Shown here: positions 7,627 to 17,414 of the stretch, in pieces
Position numbering within the stretch: position 1 is the stretch's first letter
Layout of the letters: the number at the start of each line of letters is the position of its first letter
Assembly (NCBI RefSeq): GCF_900168125.1
Contig: NZ_FUZF01000011.1
Location: 1 to 64,000, forward strand
Source: Sphingobacterium nematocida
GTDB taxonomy: Bacteria > Bacteroidota > Bacteroidia > Sphingobacteriales > Sphingobacteriaceae
Direction: 5' to 3'
Length of the DNA stretch: 64,000 bases
Position numbers and translations under genes: made by a program
The notes under the pieces: generated by a model
Seen by the model: the letters and a program-made list of their open reading frames with translations, nothing else
Told to the model about the DNA's origin: nothing
Databases searched by the model: none

Positions 7627-8980
7627 TATTTTGTTTCATTAACGAGTTAAAATCCATTTCTTTTAAAGGAATAGGCATGATATATTTGTTTTTATCTTTT
7701 AAGTTCTGCAACTTTTCGATCTGCTTAAATCGAATCGAAGCGAACCATTCATGCCCATTTTCCAAAAATAATTCGGCAGTCCAGTGATGAAACAATTCAT
7801 CAGCAAATTGCTCCATAGTTGTAGCATTAGACTGTTGTTTTAATCGGGTCAAGATCGAATTTAAGGTGGTCTTACATTCTGATAAATCTTTTTTTAACCT
7901 CCACTGTGCCTCCGCTTTTATAAGAAATATTTCGGGTAATCTGATCAAATATAGCGTTTCATCAATTTCTTGATTGTTTACGTAATACTTTATTATCGCT
8001 TTCGTACGTAGTATAGGATTAGTGCCCATAATGAAAGCTTTTCTTGGATCGCCAGTGAGGAGGCTATCTAGCTTGGGGCCGTACATGACAAAGGGACTAG
8101 GTGATACCAAGTAGTTGTTGTACTTCATTTTCATGGTTTTATCGGGAAATCTACCCCAGATAACTTCACTAGAATTCAACCCTTTCTTAAAAGCCTGCTC
8201 AAAGCCCGCTTCCAATTTATAGATTGGATTATTGATTACTAGATCCGCATATTCTATGGCTTTATTCAAATCTGAAGCATTATCGTTATCGGCATAAGCC
8301 CTAAACAAATAAAACCTACTCATTAATGCTTGCACGGCAGATTTGTTAACATAATGACTTTTTGAAGTGACAGGTATCTCATCCAAAGCTTGATTAAGAT
8401 CGTTAAGTATGGACGCATACGACTCACTTACTGTACTCCGGGCTTTCTCGTAGCCTGACAATTGTACAAGGGAGTTTCTTAGTATGATGCCATCAGAATG
8501 ACTTAAACTATCAAATCGACCAAAGTATTTCAAAAGTTCAAAATTTGCATATGCTCTTAAAAACCTTGCAGAGCCAATAATTTCTTTTTTTCTGTCCTCA
8601 TTTTCAATGGTCAATTCGGGTAATTGCTCTATTATTCCATTAGAGGCACTCACCACACGATATAACCTAGACCAATAGTTACTTACAGTGGCATGATTTG
8701 TCGCAATTTCGTTGGTGACAAAACCAGCACCGGTAGATGAGGCCCGTAATAAGCCGGTCATATAGGCACCCATAAACTCAATATGAGCTTCTGGCAATTG
8801 CGCATACGTTCCTACCAATGCATTTTCAGCCGTTTGTAAATCGATGATGGCATGATCGCTAGGTAAAGCATGTGGTGGTTCTTGGTCCAGTACATCTGTT
8901 AGTGAGCAACTGCTTATAACGAGTAGCGTAAAGAGAAAAGGAATAATCCTTGTAACGTGTAAATATGTAGATTTAAACAT
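7616..8980 (-). CDS. SusD/RagB-family outer-membrane lipoprotein
   Basis: At 454 residues this is a typical, slightly short SusD protein. The lipobox is VISSC, with Cys25 as lipidation site. The SusD-like helical N-terminal domain carries the characteristic IIGSARFLRAYANFELLKYF (about 133-152). The C-terminal domain contains YLIRLPEIFLIKAEAQWRLK and a C-terminal WFASIRFKQIEKLQ. SusD proteins cap SusC and capture the ligand at the cell surface. It lies between SusC (21 bp upstream) and the thioredoxin. The ligand could be glycan or peptide; no glycoside hydrolase is nearby. Confidence 0.93.
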   Translation of the reverse strand: MFKSTYLHVTRIIPFLFTLLVISSCSLTDVLDQEPPHALPSDHAIIDLQTAENALVGTYAQLPEAHIEFMGAYMTGLLRASSTGAGFVTNEIATNHATVSNYWSRLYRVVSASNGIIEQLPELTIENEDRKKEIIGSARFLRAYANFELLKYFGRFDSLSHSDGIILRNSLVQLSGYEKARSTVSESYASILNDLNQALDEIPVTSKSHYVNKSAVQALMSRFYLFRAYADNDNASDLNKAIEYADLVINNPIYKLEAGFEQAFKKGLNSSEVIWGRFPDKTMKMKYNNYLVSPSPFVMYGPKLDSLLTGDPRKAFIMGTNPILRTKAIIKYYVNNQEIDETLYLIRLPEIFLIKAEAQWRLKKDLSECKTTLNSILTRLKQQSNATTMEQFADELFHHWTAELFLENGHEWFASIRFKQIEKLQNLKDKNKYIMPIPLKEMDFNSLMKQNNGY

Positions 8981-9001
8981 GATTTTCAGTTTTTCGAATG
9001 A

Positions 9002-12000
9002 TTAAAAATTAAACTTGAGCCCCAAAGTAAAGGATCTTGATGGCGGATATGTACTGCGATCTTCTCCCATGAATATGGATCCCGGATTGCTATTAGCCTC
9101 TGGATCTACACCTGGATACTTGGTTAAGGTAAAAAGGTTATTGCCTGATGCATATAATTGGACAGCGTTGAGCCCCCATTTTTCATAGACAGGCTGAGGT
9201 ATGTTGTAGCTCAACATCAATGTGCTTAATTTCACATAAGAGGCATCATGTACGTAATAGTCAGAAAAACGCTTATTATTATTAGGGTCGCCAATAACCG
9301 CACGTGGTCTATCGCTGTTTGTATTACTTGATGACCAATGGTTAAGTACAATTTCTGAATAATTTCTATCGGCAAAAATAGACATCTGGTTTTGGTCTAA
9401 TCGCCATATTAATTGGTTACCCAAAGAGTAGTTAATCTGCGCAGATAGCTGCCAGTTTTTAATACGGAAACTATTATTTATTCCTCCGAAAAAGTCAGCA
9501 TTTGCATCACCAATCGGCGCACGGTCCTTATCGTTAATGACTCCATCATTATTTAAATCGATATACTTGAAGTCACCAGGAGCAGTGCCTTTAAGCTGAT
9601 ATAGACCATTAGGTGCTAGTTTGTTAAGGGCATCGATTTCTTCTTGATTTTGGAATATTCCAGCTACTTTGTAGCCATAAAAAGTGCCCAGAGGCTGTCC
9701 TTCCATCACTACTGCATCATTTAATGCGCCACGTTGAGCAGGGTTGCTAAACGAATTTCCACCGATTTCCAAGACAATATTTCGGTTTTTAGTCATCACC
9801 AGTCCCAGTGTCCACTTAAAATCTTTTTTATCAATTAATAGTCCATTGATTTCTGCCTCCCATCCTTTATTGCTGGTTTTTCCAACATTGGCGACTACTC
9901 GATCATAGCCAGAGCTTCCGGGCATATCCACCGTTATTAACAGGCCTGTAGTTACTTTCTTATATAGACCAAATGATCCATAAACCTTATTTTTAAAAAG
10001 AGAAAAGTCTAGACCAAGATCCTGTTGCAGTGATTCCTCCCATTTAACTTTATCATTTTTTAACGAAGATGGATAGCTTCCTCCTTGGTTAGCATATTTG
10101 GTAGACTCATACAATCCTCTCCATAAATAGTCTCCTATATTTTGTTTACCGGTTTTACCTAGGCTATATCTGGCTTTTAAATCATTAACAAAAGGTAGGT
10201 TCTCCATAAATTTTTCTGAAGAAACCCGCCATGCTATAGCACCCGAAGGGAAAAAGCCATATTGATGATCATCGGAAAATTTAGATGAGCCATCTAATCT
10301 GGAAGTTAATGTTAAAAGGTATTTTTTTTGATAATCGTAGTTCCCACGGGCAAAATACGATACCAATCCATTCCCGGTAGTATACCCTTGCACATCATAA
10401 GGTAATGCTGCACTACTCAAATTATTTAATATAAGATCATCTGGATATCCAGAACCTACAGCAAGATCATAGTCCATTCTATTTTCTTGGAATGAATTTC
10501 CTACGATCATATTAACAAAGTGGTCATTCCATTTTTTATGGTACGTTAATGTGTTTTCCCAAATATTATAAGTAGAAGTACGATATCCTCTTGCTCCTGT
10601 ACCGCTTTCATTTGGATTTTCGTTTGATATACGTATATATCTTGGTGTAAATTGTTTCTGTTGGTAATTGGTAAGACCATAGGTGAGTGACGACTTGAAT
10701 ACTAGATCCTTAGTAACCATAGCTTCAAGATACCCTGTTCCAATAAACCCATAGCTTTTTCCTACATTCGTAGAGGTAGACAGGGCTACCGGATTGACAG
10801 TTACCCGGTCCGGCGAGGTGAAGAATGAACCGTCATCATTAAAAATAGGGAAGTCCGGTCTAAACTGATAGGCTATCCTACTAAGCCCCATGGACACATT
10901 TGAGTTGCTGTAATTATAATTTAAATTGGTCCCAAATTTCAATTTCGAACTTAGCGAATACTCAATATTAGTTTTGCCAGCAAACCTCTTGAATCCTGAG
11001 TTTAGTTCTGTCCCTTTTTGATCCATTACAGACATGGACGTATAATATAAGGTGGATTCGTTACCCCCGCGTACACTCAGGTGTATATTGTTGTTTTTAG
11101 CATTTCTGGATATTTCATCTATCCAATCGGTATCAAAATTTCTAAAATACGGTGTTTCTTTGTCAAGGATTTGTTTTGACACCGAATGCGTAGGGTTGTT
11201 ATTTGCAGCTTCTGTTACGTAAGTGATAAACTGCTCTTTATTTAAAACAATCGGTTGTCGAGCTACACTAAATCCTGTATACGTATCAAATGTAAATTGG
11301 GGCTTTTTGCTTTTTATTCCATTTTTAGTTGTTATTATCACTACACCGTTGGCAGCACGTGAACCATATATGGCCGATGCCGATGCATCCTTTAATACAT
11401 CTATGGATAGCACATCGTCCAAGTTTAGATTACTTATCGGGCTAATACCGCGTTCGAATCCTCCTGCTACTTCACCACCGGATATACTGTTTTTTACATT
11501 TGATATGTAAGGTGCATCCGCGGTCATGGGTACTCCATCGATAACGTACAGCGGCTCGTTATCGCCAGTGATGGAAGCCGTACCTCTTATTTGTACTCGG
11601 AGTGCACCGCCCGGTTGCCCGTCGGCTTTGGTTACATGCACACCTGATACCCTGCCCATCAGTACATTGTCAACAGTCGCAGCCGGTATATGTTCAATGT
11701 CTTTACCACTAATGCTGGATACTGCTCCGGTTAGGTCTTTTTTAGCAACTCTACCGTAACCAACACTTACAGCTACTTCATCCAGAAGTTGTTGGCTTTG
11801 CTGCAACTGCACTTTGAGATTGTCCCTTGCTGAGATTTCATTAGTATCGTAGCCTAAATAGCTGATTTGTAAGATCACACCAGCTGACACATTTTTTAAG
11901 GTAAAATATCCAGCTTCATCCGTCTTTACAGCCTGGCTTTGCCCTTTTATTGTGATTGTCGCCCCAACTAGCGGTTCCCCATTTTTGCCCAACACCTGTC

Positions 12001-12397
12001 CTCGGATTGACTGTTGATCCGTAGATTTAGATGGAGAATCGCCCTTCAGTTTGTATACAACAATTTTATCCTTTATGGTATAGGTCAGGTTCGTGTTCTT
12101 AAATGCAGCTTCCAAAGCATCGGTAAGACTGGCGTTTTGTAAATTAATATTTTGGATGATTAGATCTTTATTTATGAGATTGCTATCACCAACAAATCCT
12201 ACGCCGGCCTGTTTACTAATTTTGTTAAGCACAGTTTCGAGACTCGTCTTTTGTTCCCTTAAACTGATTTTTTGCGCCAAGGCGTTTGTGTTTGACTGCA
12301 AGATCAATGCTGTCAATAGTAATGAGCTACTTTTTGCGATCAGATTGGCACATTTCTGACGTCCCAAAAAGATACTTCTTCTTGATAAGTGTTTCAA
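9002..12397 (-). CDS. SusC/RagA-family TonB-dependent transporter with STN domain
   Basis: This 1131-residue outer-membrane transporter has a signal region (about 1-42), an STN domain that contacts the FecR regulator (about 45-115), a carboxypeptidase-D-like beta-sandwich (about 130-205), a plug with the TonB-family segments (VSVGYGRVAKKDLTGAVSS, and LKDASASAIYGSRAANGVV) and a 22-strand barrel ending in an aromatic residue (LGLKFNF). It imports ligand bound by SusD using TonB energy. The STN domain together with the upstream FecR and ECF sigma genes predicts substrate-induced expression. Confidence 0.95.
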   Translation of the reverse strand: MKHLSRRSIFLGRQKCANLIAKSSSLLLTALILQSNTNALAQKISLREQKTSLETVLNKISKQAGVGFVGDSNLINKDLIIQNINLQNASLTDALEAAFKNTNLTYTIKDKIVVYKLKGDSPSKSTDQQSIRGQVLGKNGEPLVGATITIKGQSQAVKTDEAGYFTLKNVSAGVILQISYLGYDTNEISARDNLKVQLQQSQQLLDEVAVSVGYGRVAKKDLTGAVSSISGKDIEHIPAATVDNVLMGRVSGVHVTKADGQPGGALRVQIRGTASITGDNEPLYVIDGVPMTADAPYISNVKNSISGGEVAGGFERGISPISNLNLDDVLSIDVLKDASASAIYGSRAANGVVIITTKNGIKSKKPQFTFDTYTGFSVARQPIVLNKEQFITYVTEAANNNPTHSVSKQILDKETPYFRNFDTDWIDEISRNAKNNNIHLSVRGGNESTLYYTSMSVMDQKGTELNSGFKRFAGKTNIEYSLSSKLKFGTNLNYNYSNSNVSMGLSRIAYQFRPDFPIFNDDGSFFTSPDRVTVNPVALSTSTNVGKSYGFIGTGYLEAMVTKDLVFKSSLTYGLTNYQQKQFTPRYIRISNENPNESGTGARGYRTSTYNIWENTLTYHKKWNDHFVNMIVGNSFQENRMDYDLAVGSGYPDDLILNNLSSAALPYDVQGYTTGNGLVSYFARGNYDYQKKYLLTLTSRLDGSSKFSDDHQYGFFPSGAIAWRVSSEKFMENLPFVNDLKARYSLGKTGKQNIGDYLWRGLYESTKYANQGGSYPSSLKNDKVKWEESLQQDLGLDFSLFKNKVYGSFGLYKKVTTGLLITVDMPGSSGYDRVVANVGKTSNKGWEAEINGLLIDKKDFKWTLGLVMTKNRNIVLEIGGNSFSNPAQRGALNDAVVMEGQPLGTFYGYKVAGIFQNQEEIDALNKLAPNGLYQLKGTAPGDFKYIDLNNDGVINDKDRAPIGDANADFFGGINNSFRIKNWQLSAQINYSLGNQLIWRLDQNQMSIFADRNYSEIVLNHWSSSNTNSDRPRAVIGDPNNNKRFSDYYVHDASYVKLSTLMLSYNIPQPVYEKWGLNAVQLYASGNNLFTLTKYPGVDPEANSNPGSIFMGEDRSTYPPSRSFTLGLKFNF

Positions 12398-12429
12398 AAT
12401 TTTAAAAGTTAAATTATAAATTGGATGTT

Positions 12430-13572
12430 TTATTTAGTAATGCTTAAGATCTTATCTTCCAACTTGTAGTTAAATGTTTGGCTTTCCTGTAAAGCCTTTA
12501 AAAATGTGATTAGATCTGCTGTTTTAGGTACAGCTCCAGTAAATTTTAAATCTTTAAGAGAAGGGTCTACAAAAACTTTTACATCGTACTGACGTTGGAT
12601 CTGTTCGAATATCTGCCTAAGTGATTCCTTTTCAAATAATATGAATCCCGCGTCTAGCAGCGCGAGTTTATCCATATCCACTGTTTCTTTTTTATACGAT
12701 TCCGTATTATTATTTAATAAACACGATTCACCGGGATTTAGGTATTCCGTTTGCCCAGAATTTCGAAAAGATAGCTGGACCTTTCCATTAAATAAAACAG
12801 TTTTTGTGAAACGGTCATCAGCATACGCTGAAACATTAAATTTTGTACCCAACACTTTGATGGTTTGATGTTTTGTATTCACAATAAAAGGAATATTGGA
12901 TAGATGCTTCACATCAAAACGAGCATCACCCTGAAGTTGTACAACACGATTATTAATGAAATCAGAGGCAAGTACGATACTACTTTCTGCATTAAGATTT
13001 ATTTCAGATCCGTCTACTAACACGATAGATTGTGATGCACCTCTAGGTATATGGATGCTAATGGGTTTATTTCCCTGTCCAGTTTTCGTATTCAACTCAT
13101 ATTTCCACTTATTATTTTTTAATCTAGAAACACGAATACCGTCATTAATAAATTCCTGTTGACTGGTATCAATACGTATAATTTTCCCATCAGGCATGGT
13201 AATAACGGCGATATCTTGATGGCCATTGATATGTATTACCTTAACGTTATCATGCTTTACGTTGGTTTTATAAAGGTATGTTAGTAAGGTAAATGTACAA
13301 GCTAACAGCACCATAGCTGCTGACAGAAATTTAAATAAGCGGATGGATTTCTTTTTTTCGGGAATTAGTTTCGTTGGAGCATGAACTTTCTCTTCTATTT
13401 TATCGAATAGCGTATCGCTGTAAACCGTTTTTTCCCCTTCTGTAAATCGGTTAGTGTATGCAGGCAGTCGATCTAATAAATCGTAAAAATCGAATAACTC
13501 ATCGCACTCTTCAGTAGATAATGTATTCTTTCTAAAATTCTCTGTCAAATATTTCAGTCTCTCTTCAGTCAT
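12430..13572 (-). CDS. FecR-family anti-sigma factor
   Basis: The 380 residues have a cytosolic N-terminal domain (begins MTEERLKYLTENFRKN, sigma-binding), a single membrane helix (about 99-118), and a periplasmic FecR domain with IHIPRGASQSIVLVDGSEINLNAES-like segments in the middle. DUF4974 follows at the C-terminus (ILFEKESLRQIFEQIQRQYD). FecR proteins hold the ECF sigma factor until the STN domain of loaded SusC signals. It lies 50 bp downstream of the sigma gene and 32 bp upstream of SusC. Confidence 0.93.
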   Translation of the reverse strand: MTEERLKYLTENFRKNTLSTEECDELFDFYDLLDRLPAYTNRFTEGEKTVYSDTLFDKIEEKVHAPTKLIPEKKKSIRLFKFLSAAMVLLACTFTLLTYLYKTNVKHDNVKVIHINGHQDIAVITMPDGKIIRIDTSQQEFINDGIRVSRLKNNKWKYELNTKTGQGNKPISIHIPRGASQSIVLVDGSEINLNAESSIVLASDFINNRVVQLQGDARFDVKHLSNIPFIVNTKHQTIKVLGTKFNVSAYADDRFTKTVLFNGKVQLSFRNSGQTEYLNPGESCLLNNNTESYKKETVDMDKLALLDAGFILFEKESLRQIFEQIQRQYDVKVFVDPSLKDLKFTGAVPKTADLITFLKALQESQTFNYKLEDKILSITK

Positions 13573-13622
13573 AATTTATGTAATACATAAATAGGACGCA
13601 CAAATTCATGAAAACCGCTATT

Positions 13623-14207
13623 CTATTTTAGAAAAAATATTAGAAGAGGTCCAATTATCTCAAAACTATGGTTTCCTAAGTGTTCTTTTAAAATAGCTTT
13701 TGCTTTTGCAATATGTTTTTCAACAGTACTTATCGATATCCCTAACTGATCTGCTACTTGTTGATTTGATAAATTATCAAAGCGACTTAAGGTATAGGCA
13801 ATTCTTGCTTTCGCAGGGATTAAATCTATAGACTTTTTAATTTTATCACTCAATTCTTTAACCTTTAGTTCAGCTTCTGGTGTACTATGATTTATTGTAT
13901 TCTCAATTTTTAAACTCTCTAAGTAACGTTTATGCATAATATCACTTCTTACAGAAGATAATATTCTGTTGCGTAAAGATGTTTTTAGGTAATTTTCAAA
14001 TGATGTATGTATAACCAGTTCGTTACGTTTGATAAATATATTTACAAACAGATCTTGAAGTATTTCTTCTGAAGTCGAAATGGACCCGGTTCTTTTATAA
14101 GCTATATCAAGGAGAGTTGACCAATATTTATCATATAGTTCACGGAAAATGAGCGGATCATCTGATTTTAGACGTAATATAGTTAGTTCATCATCTTTAC
14201 TCAACAT
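13623..14207 (-). CDS. ECF RNA polymerase sigma-70 factor (Bacteroidota FecI-like)
   Basis: The sigma2 region (DPLIFRELYDKYWSTLLDIA) and sigma4 region (SNQQVADQLGISISTVEKHI) are plain, and a hydrophobic tail (IIGPLLIFFLK) typical of Bacteroidota FecI-like sigmas closes the protein. I take the ATG at 14207 (MLSKDDELTILRL) because family members start just before this segment. A longer start at 14258 adds 17 residues that do not look conserved. It should direct transcription of the SusCD locus when FecR releases it. Confidence 0.92.
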   Translation of the reverse strand: MLSKDDELTILRLKSDDPLIFRELYDKYWSTLLDIAYKRTGSISTSEEILQDLFVNIFIKRNELVIHTSFENYLKTSLRNRILSSVRSDIMHKRYLESLKIENTINHSTPEAELKVKELSDKIKKSIDLIPAKARIAYTLSRFDNLSNQQVADQLGISISTVEKHIAKAKAILKEHLGNHSFEIIGPLLIFFLK

Positions 14208-14477
14208 AAATTTGATAATATAGGAGTTACTTATGCGTTGATCTGCAAATGTGGGCAAAATTTTTGAAAGAGATTCAATTACATGCTAAAAATGACTTTT
14301 ATACTCTAAAAATACATAAGCGTTTTCGTTTCTACATAAAGTCTCAATAAAATTCAATCTCAAAACATCAGATAATGTTTTTCGTTCATATATAACAATG
14401 TTTTCTTTAAGCGTTATATATCAGAATGATATATAGGTATGGATGCAGGAGAAATCGGGTTTGTAGATCTTTTTATT

Positions 14478-15178
14478 ATGAAAATAGTTATTCACAATAT
14501 GGTCAGCAGTCGTTGTAAGATGCTTGTGAAATCAGAGTTGGACAAATTGGGTATTTCCTACAAGTCCATAGAGCTGGGGAAGTGAAAATAGTAAAACCCA
14601 TTAGCAAAGTACAGCGGAGCATGCTTAATGAAGCCTTAGTATCCTCAGGTCTCGAATTATTAGAAGACACGACTAAACAACTAATCTCTTTAAAAGAATC
14701 AGCTGATACAAATGCAATAATAGAACTTGCACTTTGGCAATCAATTTTAATTACCTACGGAAAGTGTTTCACAGAAAATAAGGCAGGATTTTCAAAACTT
14801 TAGAAATCCCAATTTGAACAACATGATAAGAAGTATCAATTGTTACATGAACATTTAATGGAATTAAGACATTCGTATATTGCACATCGTGATGATACCG
14901 TACATGAGCAAGCTGAGGTTTTCATCAAGGTATCCAAAACTGGCTATATGTTAGATAGAGACACGGAAGATGTAATTATATCAAGGAAATTAGCAAGCCC
15001 AAGAGTAACTGATCTTAAGCTACTGATAGAATTATTAGACTTGCTGATAACAGAAGTGACAATAAAAATTCAGAAAAATGGAGATAAGGCTCATAATGCT
15101 TTCTTAAAAAACTACCTGCCCGATCAAGCAATGAGCTTTTTGGTAAATAATATGAAGTTTGAGCAGTCCTTATATTAA
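14478..15178 (+). pseudogene. Chimeric pseudogene: AraC-type N-terminal fragment joined to a HEPN-like protein
   Basis: ATG 14478 opens a frame matching the N-terminus of a Bacteroidota AraC subfamily with a metal-chaperone-like start (MKIVIHNMVSSRCKMLVKSE). At 14578 a one-base loss (GGGA for GGGGA) shifts the frame. The match then continues from 14582 (VKPISKVQRSMLNEALVSSG) to about residue LISLKES. From about 14700 the frame runs without a break into another protein, and TAG at 14801-14803 interrupts it. It continues in the same frame to 15178 with LRHSYIAHRDDT, which fits the HEPN R-x(4-6)-H motif. So it shows a frameshift, a fusion and a nonsense codon. Confidence 0.65.
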
Positions 15179-15203
15179 CTTGTGATCCATCAGGGTGAGT
15201 TTT

Positions 15204-15331
15204 GGGTTGGCTTTCATTTGCTTTTTCCAACTGAGAACCGGTATACATCGATACTACTATAAAGAATGTATAAGTTGCTTTGCTTTGTCTGCTAATAATA
15301 CTCCTGTTTGCTACTGGTAGGTTTGTCGGGG
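15204..15331. repeat. Direct repeat copy 1 (about 128 bp)
   Basis: From GGGTTGGCTTTCATT to GTTTGTCGGGG this stretch matches 17415-17543 in the same orientation with roughly 85% identity by eye. On the minus strand it is the decayed end of an AlbA_2-type ATP-binding protein (PDKPTSSKQ...). The two copies flank the AAG-like/deiminase pair. Confidence 0.8.
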
Positions 15332-15387
15332 TTGTATACTATTTTGCTTTCCTATTCTTAAAGCTAACAGTGGTTTTGGACTTGTTC

Positions 15388-15605
15388 GGTGACTTGCTCG
15401 CTTGATGGCTCTTGACACGGTAACCTACGCAAATAATGACGTCGAGATTGTAGTATTTCACCTCGCGTTCTTAAGTTTTATCTTCGATTGCACCATTTTG
15501 AGTGGTATGTCGGAAATTCCGACATACCACTGCTTCCTCAAGTTCGCCCTCCTCAAAAGATATGTTTGATATGCTCTGTAAACGTGGTTCTTCCACCTTT
15601 GAAAG
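15388..15605 (-). pseudogene. RhuM-family remnant fused to AlbA_2-protein remnant
   Basis: Minus-strand frames read EHIKHIF, then (after a one-base slip in a T run) EEGELEEAVVCRNFRHTTQ, then REVKYYNLDVIICVGYRVKS. These line up with the RhuM gene at 21654. The text then passes at the shared bases CCATCAA into PSSEQVTEQVQ, which belongs to the QVxxQV linker of AlbA_2-type ATP-binding proteins. Several frameshifts and stops are present. The fusion point looks like a microhomology junction. Confidence 0.7.
15501..15531. repeat. 31-bp perfect palindrome inside the RhuM remnant
   Basis: AGTGGTATGTCGGAA (15501-15515) and its exact reverse complement (15517-15531) surround one central A. It lies where the RhuM gene encodes VVxRxFRHT. 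Confidence 0.9.
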
Positions 15606-15653
15606 AGGTATACAAAATATCTAACGTAATTGTCGCCATGGTGTGGCGACAAT
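15606..15653. repeat. RhuM-upstream element with 10-bp-arm inverted repeat
   Basis: ATTGTCGCCA (15629-15638) pairs with TGGCGACAAT (15644-15653) over five bases. The preceding bases (GTATACAAAATATCTAACG) resemble 22193-22217 upstream of the truncated RhuM gene (ATGTACGAAATATCCAACT...AGTCGCCA). It may be a conserved leader of these genes. The following 15654-15880 holds nothing else I can name. Confidence 0.5.
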
Positions 15654-15880
15654 CTATCTGCCGTAGTTTTGTTATTTGCAGTGCCATTCGGGGGGCTCTT
15701 TACCATGAGCAAAACCAATATAACAGTATAGTATACTCATTGTGTCTTGTAGGGATAATAATGGTCAGACTCTACTATTTTAATCTCTTCTTTGCTATTT
15801 AAACTCAAAAAACTACCTTTACAAAAAAAACACAACAACCTGATTATTAATATATTATTAAATTTATTATAAATAATAAA

Positions 15881-16588
15881 ATGAAATTAGAAACCATAAA
15901 ATCTACGACTAAAGAGGAGATAATTCAGGAAATTGATGACATAGCAACGCAGCTGCTGAACCATGTATTTCACATCGGTAAATCTACTTACCGGTTAACG
16001 GAAATTGAGTTTTATATTAAAACTATAAACAATGGTGAGTTTGATGATCCATATATCTACGGCCATCCCCTACAGCTTCAGACAGGAAAACTGTACACGC
16101 ATGCGTCAGGTATTGATATCACGCTAGGAAATGAAGAGCTATATGTAGGTGTACTATTACGTGGTATAGCCAAGCTTAGGGACAATAAATCGTCAGGAAA
16201 TGATTTAGGTATCGATGAGCGGTATAACCTAGAAAAGATTATCTCCGGCCCACACAAGGTAGCTACGGAATTGATTTCCAACCTATCCTTTGACTCAGTC
16301 AATACGCTCTCCTGGTCTGAGTTAAATAATGGAATATTGGAACCATTTGCCCTCACAACCAAAACTATTCGCCATGGATTAAGTAAAAAAGAAGAGTACT
16401 ATTACAATCTTCCCCTACGGTATATCGGTTTTTATCCTATTGAAGTCGTGAGAGCTATCGATAAGGATAAGAACTTTACATTGGCGAATAGGGAGAAAAT
16501 AGTAATCGATGAAATGAACAAAAGGGAGAAGGTAGATACGGACTTGGTGAAATCTATACTTGGCTATATTCCTTCGGCACTGAAATAA
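15881..16588 (+). CDS. Hypothetical protein with resemblance to AAG/MPG-type DNA glycosylases
   Basis: The 235 residues include IATQLLNHVF, then YRLTEIEFYI (37-46), then DPYIYGHPLQLQTGKLYTHASG (split around residues 56-77) and VGVLLRGIAKL (about 89-99). The order parallels 3-methyladenine DNA glycosylase (PF02245): the IVETEAY strand with the catalytic Glu, then the LYxY strand, then the VLIRAxEP strand. Here Glu43 (or Glu41) would be the catalytic equivalent. The similarity is weak and judged by eye. Its stop overlaps the next start by one base (TAATG), so the two proteins are probably made together. Confidence 0.55.
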   Translation: MKLETIKSTTKEEIIQEIDDIATQLLNHVFHIGKSTYRLTEIEFYIKTINNGEFDDPYIYGHPLQLQTGKLYTHASGIDITLGNEELYVGVLLRGIAKLRDNKSSGNDLGIDERYNLEKIISGPHKVATELISNLSFDSVNTLSWSELNNGILEPFALTTKTIRHGLSKKEEYYYNLPLRYIGFYPIEVVRAIDKDKNFTLANREKIVIDEMNKREKVDTDLVKSILGYIPSALK

Positions 16589-17370
16589 TGCTATATGTTT
16601 CTGATTTACTGAAAAGTAGATATCCCTCGGTTGCTGCCTGTTTAAAGCAAGTAACGGAAATCGGAACGATTCCGGGGACAAAGGATATCTGGGCGCGGGA
16701 TTTTATGCCAATAAGAAATACTGGGGATGAATGGGTACTATTTCAATATTTCCCAAAATACTTACAAAATCCGAAATATCGATCGTTGATTACGGACAAT
16801 AAAGCAGTATGTAAGGAAATGGAGCTTGACTTTACGTATTCGTCCATTATCCTCGATGGCGGATCGGTTGTGTATGGGGATATGCTGTACTTTGTGTCTG
16901 AAAGGGTGCTCAGGGACAATGCACAGTTTTCACGAATCCAGATCAGAGATATCCTGATGTCATTGTTAAAGACGGATCAAGTCATCTTACTGCCTGAAGC
17001 ACCACACGACTTTACAGGGCACTTGGATGGTGTATTAGCTATTTTGGATGAGAAGACGATATTGATCGATGATAGCCAAGATGAATATGGTCAGTGGCTG
17101 AGGAATACGCTTACGGGGTATGGTTTTGAGATAGAAGTCCTCCCCTGTAGTGCGCATAAGAATAGAACTTACCAATCGGCCCGGGGAATCTACATGAATT
17201 ATGTAGTGCATGAGTCGAACCTTTTGGTACCGGTGTTCGGCCAGAAGTCGGACGAAATAGCTGTAGAGAGACTGTCTTCTTTATACCCTACTCATTCTAT
17301 CACCCCTGTCGAATGCAATGAATTGGCTAAGGAAGGTGGTTTGTTGCATTGCATAAGTTGGGAAAGGTAG
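16588..17370 (+). CDS. Agmatine/peptidylarginine deiminase-like enzyme
   Basis: The 260 residues show the guanidino-group-modifying pentein fold of PAD_porph (PF04371) in short form. Seen motifs are TKDIWARDFMP (31-41), ILDGGSVV (88-95), GHLDG (144-148) with the catalytic His145, and GGLLHCISW (250-258) with the nucleophile Cys255. All catalytic positions appear intact. Standard agmatine deiminases have about 340-370 residues, so this is trimmed. It has no signal peptide, so a secreted PAD role is unlikely. Coupling to the AAG-like gene suggests joint function; the substrate (free agmatine, protein arginine or something else) is unknown. Confidence 0.75.
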   Translation: MLYVSDLLKSRYPSVAACLKQVTEIGTIPGTKDIWARDFMPIRNTGDEWVLFQYFPKYLQNPKYRSLITDNKAVCKEMELDFTYSSIILDGGSVVYGDMLYFVSERVLRDNAQFSRIQIRDILMSLLKTDQVILLPEAPHDFTGHLDGVLAILDEKTILIDDSQDEYGQWLRNTLTGYGFEIEVLPCSAHKNRTYQSARGIYMNYVVHESNLLVPVFGQKSDEIAVERLSSLYPTHSITPVECNELAKEGGLLHCISWER

Positions 17371-17414
17371 CGTTGTTTGAATTACTATCGCCTTATTGTA
17401 ACTCCATCAACATA

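Noticed and set aside
16588..17370. Secreted peptidylarginine deiminase virulence factor
   Set aside because: The protein lacks a signal peptide and the C-terminal sorting domain of Porphyromonas PAD; only the catalytic fold is shared.
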